A stretch of DNA of 64,000 nucleotides from Datnioides undecimradiatus (lineage: Eukaryota > Chordata > Actinopteri > Lobotiformes > Datnioididae): NCBI GenBank assembly GCA_008933995.1, contig WARS01000047.1:620001-684000 (forward strand), written 5' to 3'. The notes under the pieces were generated by a model. That model searched no databases. It worked only from the letters and a program-made list of their open reading frames with translations, and was not told the origin of the DNA. Position 1 is the first letter of the stretch. Each line of letters starts with the position of its first letter. Below, piece after piece: positions 59,181-64,000 of the stretch. The position numbers and the translations under genes were made by a program.

Positions 59181-60029
59181 AACAGGAGCAGGAACTAGGT
59201 GGGTCATAACCCATGTGGCTTTTGATGAGTCACATGTCCGACATCCAGGACTGGAAATTAGACGAGGGGAAGTGAACATTTAAACAGTAGCTGACTTTTA
59301 TGATTAACAACAAAGTGGTCTCTGTAAAAGTGTGTGAAATTTAGCAAATATTTATTCCAGGATAAATGTGTCAGTCAAGTTCATGCGCCAGTGTTGCACT
59401 GCGAAAACTGGCTTTATATCGTTCCTAGCCATGACCGGGGGACAGTTCAACAACAGCTTTTTTTGCATTGCTAATTCGGTTTTTGTAGGTGATGGCTTTC
59501 ACATAATTAATTTCCTTTTTATTTAACCTTGATTCAACCAACCTCAGAGCAAATTCTTATTTACAATGTCACTGTGCATGGCAAAAAGAGTCTTAATTAG
59601 TGGAACTGACAGAAAGGAGAAAAAATAGAACAAAAGGCAGCAAAGCAGAGGAAAAAGTCACAGATAGAGGAACAATTGGACGTACATGGACTACATCTGC
59701 TGTATTTTTATTAGATTTCACATCAAACACCTCACCACCCCTTCATAAGAATAAAGAAAAAACAATATGCAGTATGGTCCTGTACTAACAGAGTTTGCTC
59801 TAAATGCAGTTGCTTCGGCCCAATGCAATATTCTGAGATGTACATTTAGAACAATTTATGTAAAACACACTTTGATCTTCACTTCAACCAAAAACACATT
59901 TGAAAAAAAAAAAAGAGCGCTGCTTAAGGAGCATTATCTTATAACAAAAGGAGTGTATATTTGCTACATAATACGGCCATTACGATTAATGCCAGCTCCT
60001 TGTGAAACTGAAACCCACTTTTTTTTTCT

Positions 60030-60310
60030 TTTTTTTTTCCTCCTCGCTCTCGCAATTATAGGCCCCTTCAGGAGGGGACGTATTTATGCCCAGCAGTTAG
60101 CAATGCATTGATTTAATACGTTTCTAATCAGGACATACAGCTTCAGGGCTTAAAATGTTAATTTTTCCTGCTGCTTACAAAGTAGCCTTTGATTTTCTGT
60201 CACGGCAGTAATTACAGTGTTTTGCCACTAGATAGGGAGAGAGCTTTGTCTCGTCTAATTATGAGGTAATCATTGCTGTAGTGCCAGCACGTTGTTCTCA
60301 CCTTTTTGTT
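60030..60310. promoter_or_regulatory. candidate conserved non-coding block
   Basis: Homeodomain-type cores (CAATTATAGG, AGTAATTACAG, CTAATTATGAGGTAATCATT) are spread over about 250 bases of unique sequence, with GACGTATTTATG and CCTTTGATTTT (TCF-like) words. This is the arrangement often seen in developmental enhancers. No direct evidence. Confidence 0.25.
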
Positions 60311-62339
60311 AATACTATTTTTGTTTTATTTTACAGCTTCCGGCTGTTATCTTCCCTTCTAATTCACACTGTGACACCGTTAGCACCGTGGGTGTGAGTT
60401 TGTGAGTCTGTGTTTGTGTGTCTGGGTGTATATTTGGAGTGTAGTAGCCTAGTGACTGTAATTGTTGTGGTATGGGTGCTGTTAATTACTGGAGTAAACG
60501 GTTGAATCACGGCCAGGGCCCTTTGTGGTTGCAGAGTGGCGGGCAGCAGCAGAGAGAGAGACAGAGGGCTGGAAAATTGTTTTTACCATCTGGGGACCGG
60601 GGGAGAGAGAAGGGGAAGGAGAAAGGAGAAAGGGGGAACAGCAGCAGACAGAAAGGCCCAATTGGTGGCCAGAGCCTAAGGGTCTGGGGGTCCATATGGA
60701 AGGCAACACTTTGCCTTGCGCTTTATTGCACACCTTGCTGTTTTAATCAATGGCAAGCCTGTTCACAGAGCCTAGAGCAGCAGTGGTTGTTTCTCATTGT
60801 CTCACTGCTACTTCCACTTTTCCTGCTCCACTACACCCCAGCACTTCTTACCAAATCTCTGAAGAGCTGCGTGGCCCTTTCAGGCCTCTTTCGGAGAAGT
60901 GGATGTGCTGCGGCGCAAACGTTCGCACAATGTGTGAGGAAAAAGCTCGGATTTTGTAATGATGATTTGATACGCTCTTGGCTCCTGCCTGCACCGCTCT
61001 AATTTCCCGGCAAAGCAGGGATGAGAACGTAGGCGCCCGCTGCGTTCGGAGTCGTTTCTTAAAATGGAGGACACCATTCCATCTGAATTCCATTTGAGTG
61101 TTGAAAGTAATGGGATTAGGCTACAAAAGGCGTGTTAACGCAGAGACGCTGGGATGTGTGCTAATAACACAATAAAAGTGCCAGCCAGCAGTGGTCTGAC
61201 TCCCTCGTAACCCCACCCTGTGTGGAGGCAGTGCTGATAATCACCCCCCACAGACCGAGCGCCATGTAGAGGAGTGAGGAGCAAGGCCGCGGCTATGTGG
61301 GAGGTTGAGTGTTTGATTTTATCACAGAACTCTTGCAGGAACATCAATATTTCATTAAATTAGACCCATTTTGTTAAGAACACACAAAATGGGTGAAGCT
61401 ACCTGTTTGAAATGGAGGACCTGCTGTTTTAATTCATTGCATGGGCAACATCTTAGATCAGCAGCAACAGAACAGCAATCGGGTGGTGGAGTGCTTTACC
61501 ATATTTGCATCTGATGGTGCATAATGACTTTAAGGACATTTGAATACAAGTTTTTGTTGTTTGTAATGTGCTGGAGGGACATATCAGGAGTCACGTGCCC
61601 TTAAATGTGATTTTATATTTTTCAAATTCGTCTCTTTTCTCCAGATGAAGCTTCAACTGTTTGTTTCTGGACAGTCTTGGAGCGATTCTGCACACATGGC
61701 AGAAAAAACACATGATCTCCGTTGAGTGAAAACATGTCAAATGTCCGAGCTGCTGGCAAAACACCATGCATTAGTTTTTGAATTATTATTCCTTTTGGAT
61801 AACTTAGCACTCTTCACGTGGCACATGGACATTTTGGGCAGTGTGTGTAAATGCAAATATAAAATCAATCTTGTTTTGTTCACAAAACTTTATTAATTAT
61901 ATATTTCATTACTTCCAGATGTAGATAGACTCAAAAGTGATATGACTGAACTGTCCGTCTAACTATTACCAGATTATGCAAATTTCAATTAACTGAAAAT
62001 GTATAATAGTAAAAACTACTAGAAATGGCGACTTAAAGATACATATGACACATACATAAGTTCTCCAGCAGTGAAGAACCCTCCTCCTAGTTCACCGCTG
62101 ATGCTTTGAAGCTTCATAAAGTTCAGAGTCAAGTTGAAAACAAACTTCATCATACCCAAAAATGCAACAGTATGCCCTGAGCTCTGTGGCTGGCTGGCAC
62201 AGCTGCATGATGACATTCACACAACAATAAACAGGAGGTTAAACAGGAACAAAACTCTTCATTATGTCGACTTTCCATAAGTCAGAGCGTGACAGTCTGC
62301 CCCGTCTCTCCTCCTCGTAAACTGACACTGCCGCTGTTG

Positions 62340-62620
62340 TTTGGCCCGTTGTATTACAGCCGTTGCCATTACTTGGATTTGTGCTTGAATTTAGCAAAGT
62401 GCTGCCGATAGCCGAATTGTCCAGCCACTCTCAATTACTGTCTGGGGAGGGTACCTGAGAAAGCTTAACACAGCAATTAACAACTTAATTAAGTGCCACA
62501 GCCATTGTGGCACTTCTGGAGCCATGCAACAAGAGGCGTATTGATTGCAGGGGATTGCCAGTTGGTCCCCAATTGATCGCCCAATTGATTGGCTTGGATA
62601 GGCATTCCTCAATGACTTAG
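62340..62620. promoter_or_regulatory. candidate conserved non-coding block with hairpin
   Basis: Unique block with GCAATTAACAACTTAATTAAG, a perfect inverted repeat at 62491-62515 and a direct repeat CCCAATTGAT at 62568 and 62580. It looks under constraint compared with its repeat-rich surroundings, but only a species comparison could show that. Confidence 0.25.
62491..62515. repeat. perfect inverted repeat, 10-bp arms
   Basis: AAGTGCCACA, a 5-base spacer GCCAT, then TGTGGCACTT. It could be a dyad protein-binding site or a short hairpin. Confidence 0.85.
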
Positions 62621-62790
62621 AGAAGGAGTTGGTGTGTGTTGTGTGTTGTGTATGCGCACGTGTGTGTGTTGGTTCTGTCTCAGAGGAAGTAGCCGTCACG
62701 CCGCTGTGTGACACACTGATAATGACCTGCCAGGCTGGCTGCGTGGCCTTTCCCAATTCCCCTGAAGTGTGACACACATGTCTGGTGTCA

Positions 62791-62844
62791 ATCACTCACT
62801 CACTCACTCTCTGTCTCTGTCTCTCTCACACACGCACGCACACA
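62791..62844. repeat. compound (CACT)n(CTCT)n(CA)n microsatellite
   Basis: ATCACTCACTCACTCACTCT, CTGTCTCTGTCTCTCTC and CACACACGCACGCACACA run together. Confidence 0.9.
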
Positions 62845-63736
62845 AAGAGGCTCCAGGACTACGCTTGAATCCTAAGTAACATCTGCAGTCTATTCATTCT
62901 AAATACACCTGACAGGGATGCAGTAATAAATACACATCCACACACACCTCTAGCCAAATAGTGCTCCCAGTAAAAGCATGAGCACACTTCGTATAAAATG
63001 CATCTTTTTACAACTACAATATTGTAATACAGTATTTTTTTCTGAACAGATTATATTTGTATATTATTAAATTAATTAATAAATTCTTCAGGCACATGCA
63101 GCTTTTCTAAAAAAAAAAAAATGTTTCTCACAGATAAACACATCATGACAGGTAAAATTACATCACAAAGACAAATACACACACAGGAAAACACATGGAT
63201 GCACCCACCAACGCACACACGCACAGATTCAGTGCTCCCCAGGGAGCAGTTAGGATGCAGGGCAGGGCTGGATGCAGGAGGGGAGCGGAGTGGCGGTAAG
63301 ACGTCAAATAAACTGTCATCTCTTATTGTGTCAGTGAAGTAATTCCCTTTTAAAGGCTTGACCTTTCACCCTGAAGGAGCTCGGCCAATTGCACAGTGCA
63401 TTGGAGGAGCCATGAGGTGATAACAAATGACACAACTGAGGGGGGGAGGGTGCTGCACCGGACTCACCCTACAACACTCACACCACTTGACCAGGTAAAG
63501 GATGCGTCCAAATCAATTACAAACAGACACACTCTTTTAGAATTGGTTGTCTATTCCAGTACCAGTATTTAAGTGTTAGTATAATTTAAATAAATGTTAT
63601 TATTATTGAATGCAAATTCAAACATTTGTCTGAATAATGAAGAATTCTGTATAAACATTATTTTTTTTAATGTTTCACTAATCAACAGCTTAATCTAGCT
63701 GCAATCCACTTCCAGCTTTAGTAGTTCCTAACACTA

Positions 63737-63750
63737 CCACTAGGGGGCAG
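63737..63750 (+). promoter_or_regulatory. CTCF-like motif (forward orientation)
   Basis: CCACTAGGGGGCAG matches the CTCF core CCASYAGRKGGCRS at every position. With the reverse-oriented motif at 50694-50707 it forms a divergent pair around the 3' intergenic region. Occupancy is unknown. Confidence 0.45.
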
Positions 63751-64000
63751 TATTATATGGACAGACTTGAAGATAGCTCTAGAGAAGACACTCTGACTTC
63801 CTGACACAGGCCTGTTCAGCTAGGGTCAGAAATGTTTTTGGCTAGAAAGTTCACATTTTCTCTGATGGTCATACAAAGCTGAGCTTCATGATGCAGTAAT
63901 GACAGTGATTCTAAGGATTTATGGCTAAAATGATGGCTGCGTGCGATTGTGTTTGTGCATGTGTGCATGTCAGAATGCTTGACAGGCTCAGCTCTCCCAG

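Larger units (their letters stand above)
56033..64000. other. intergenic region to window end
   Basis: No gene is supported. There are microsatellites, a few unique blocks that look less degenerate than their surroundings (listed separately) and a CTCF-like motif near the end. A weak exon-like segment at 58573-58629 is discussed under findings. TG-rich sequence occurs at about 56166-56224. Confidence 0.6.

Noticed and set aside
60472..61002. 176-codon plus-strand frame in the 3' intergenic region
   Set aside because: Low-complexity Gly/Arg/Gln start from a purine-rich tract, no family match, with overlapping frames open on both strands.
49179..64000. Exons of AAGAB, the gene after SMAD3 in human
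   Set aside because: No reading frame on either strand resembles the protein; it may lie beyond the window or elsewhere in fish.

Overview
The window is vertebrate nuclear DNA, almost certainly from a teleost fish and probably a spiny-rayed (percomorph) one. It is intron-rich, AT-leaning and full of CA/TG microsatellites. It carries two Smad genes in the same orientation, and its dispersed repeats (a tRNA-derived SINE, an R4/Dong/Rex6-type LINE tail and several short non-autonomous DNA-element families) resemble families I know from fish genomes. I cannot name the species.

Layout. Positions 1-1393 are the last intron of an inhibitory Smad gene, smad6. Its terminal exon (1394-2052) encodes the MH2 domain, and the 3' UTR ends near 2390; the earlier smad6 exons lie outside the window. 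From about 2.4 to 23.3 kb is non-coding DNA between the two genes, holding MITE-like repeats, an AGAC-rich microsatellite, a cluster of AP-1 sites and a long TG repeat. A CpG-enriched promoter/5' leader (about 23.2-23.8 kb) leads into smad3. All of smad3 is present: eight coding exons from 23802 to 46688 and a 3' UTR to about 49.18 kb. The exons join in frame to a 425-residue protein with intact MH1, linker and MH2 regions and the C-terminal SSVS phosphorylation motif. Intron 1 is 16.7 kb and the other introns are short. From 49.2 to 64 kb I see no gene. That stretch holds a 5'-truncated LINE with an open C-terminal endonuclease ORF (55300-56004) flanked by a target-site duplication, two CTCF-like motifs, and unique-looking AT-rich blocks that may be conserved regulatory DNA.

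How the genes relate. Smad3 is the receptor-activated transducer of TGF-beta/activin signals. Smad6 is a feedback inhibitor acting mainly on BMP signalling. The smad6-smad3 neighbourhood matches human chromosome 15q, so this is an ancestral linkage kept in fish. I cannot tell from this window which teleost duplicate (a or b) it is.

I found no new multi-gene system. The observations most worth a second look are a His/Ser-rich expansion with a CAG-type repeat inside the Smad6 MH2 domain, a smad3 exon that joins two exons separate in mammals, the LINE insertion with an inverted repeat at its 5' junction, and the AP-1 and AGAC motif arrays between the two genes.
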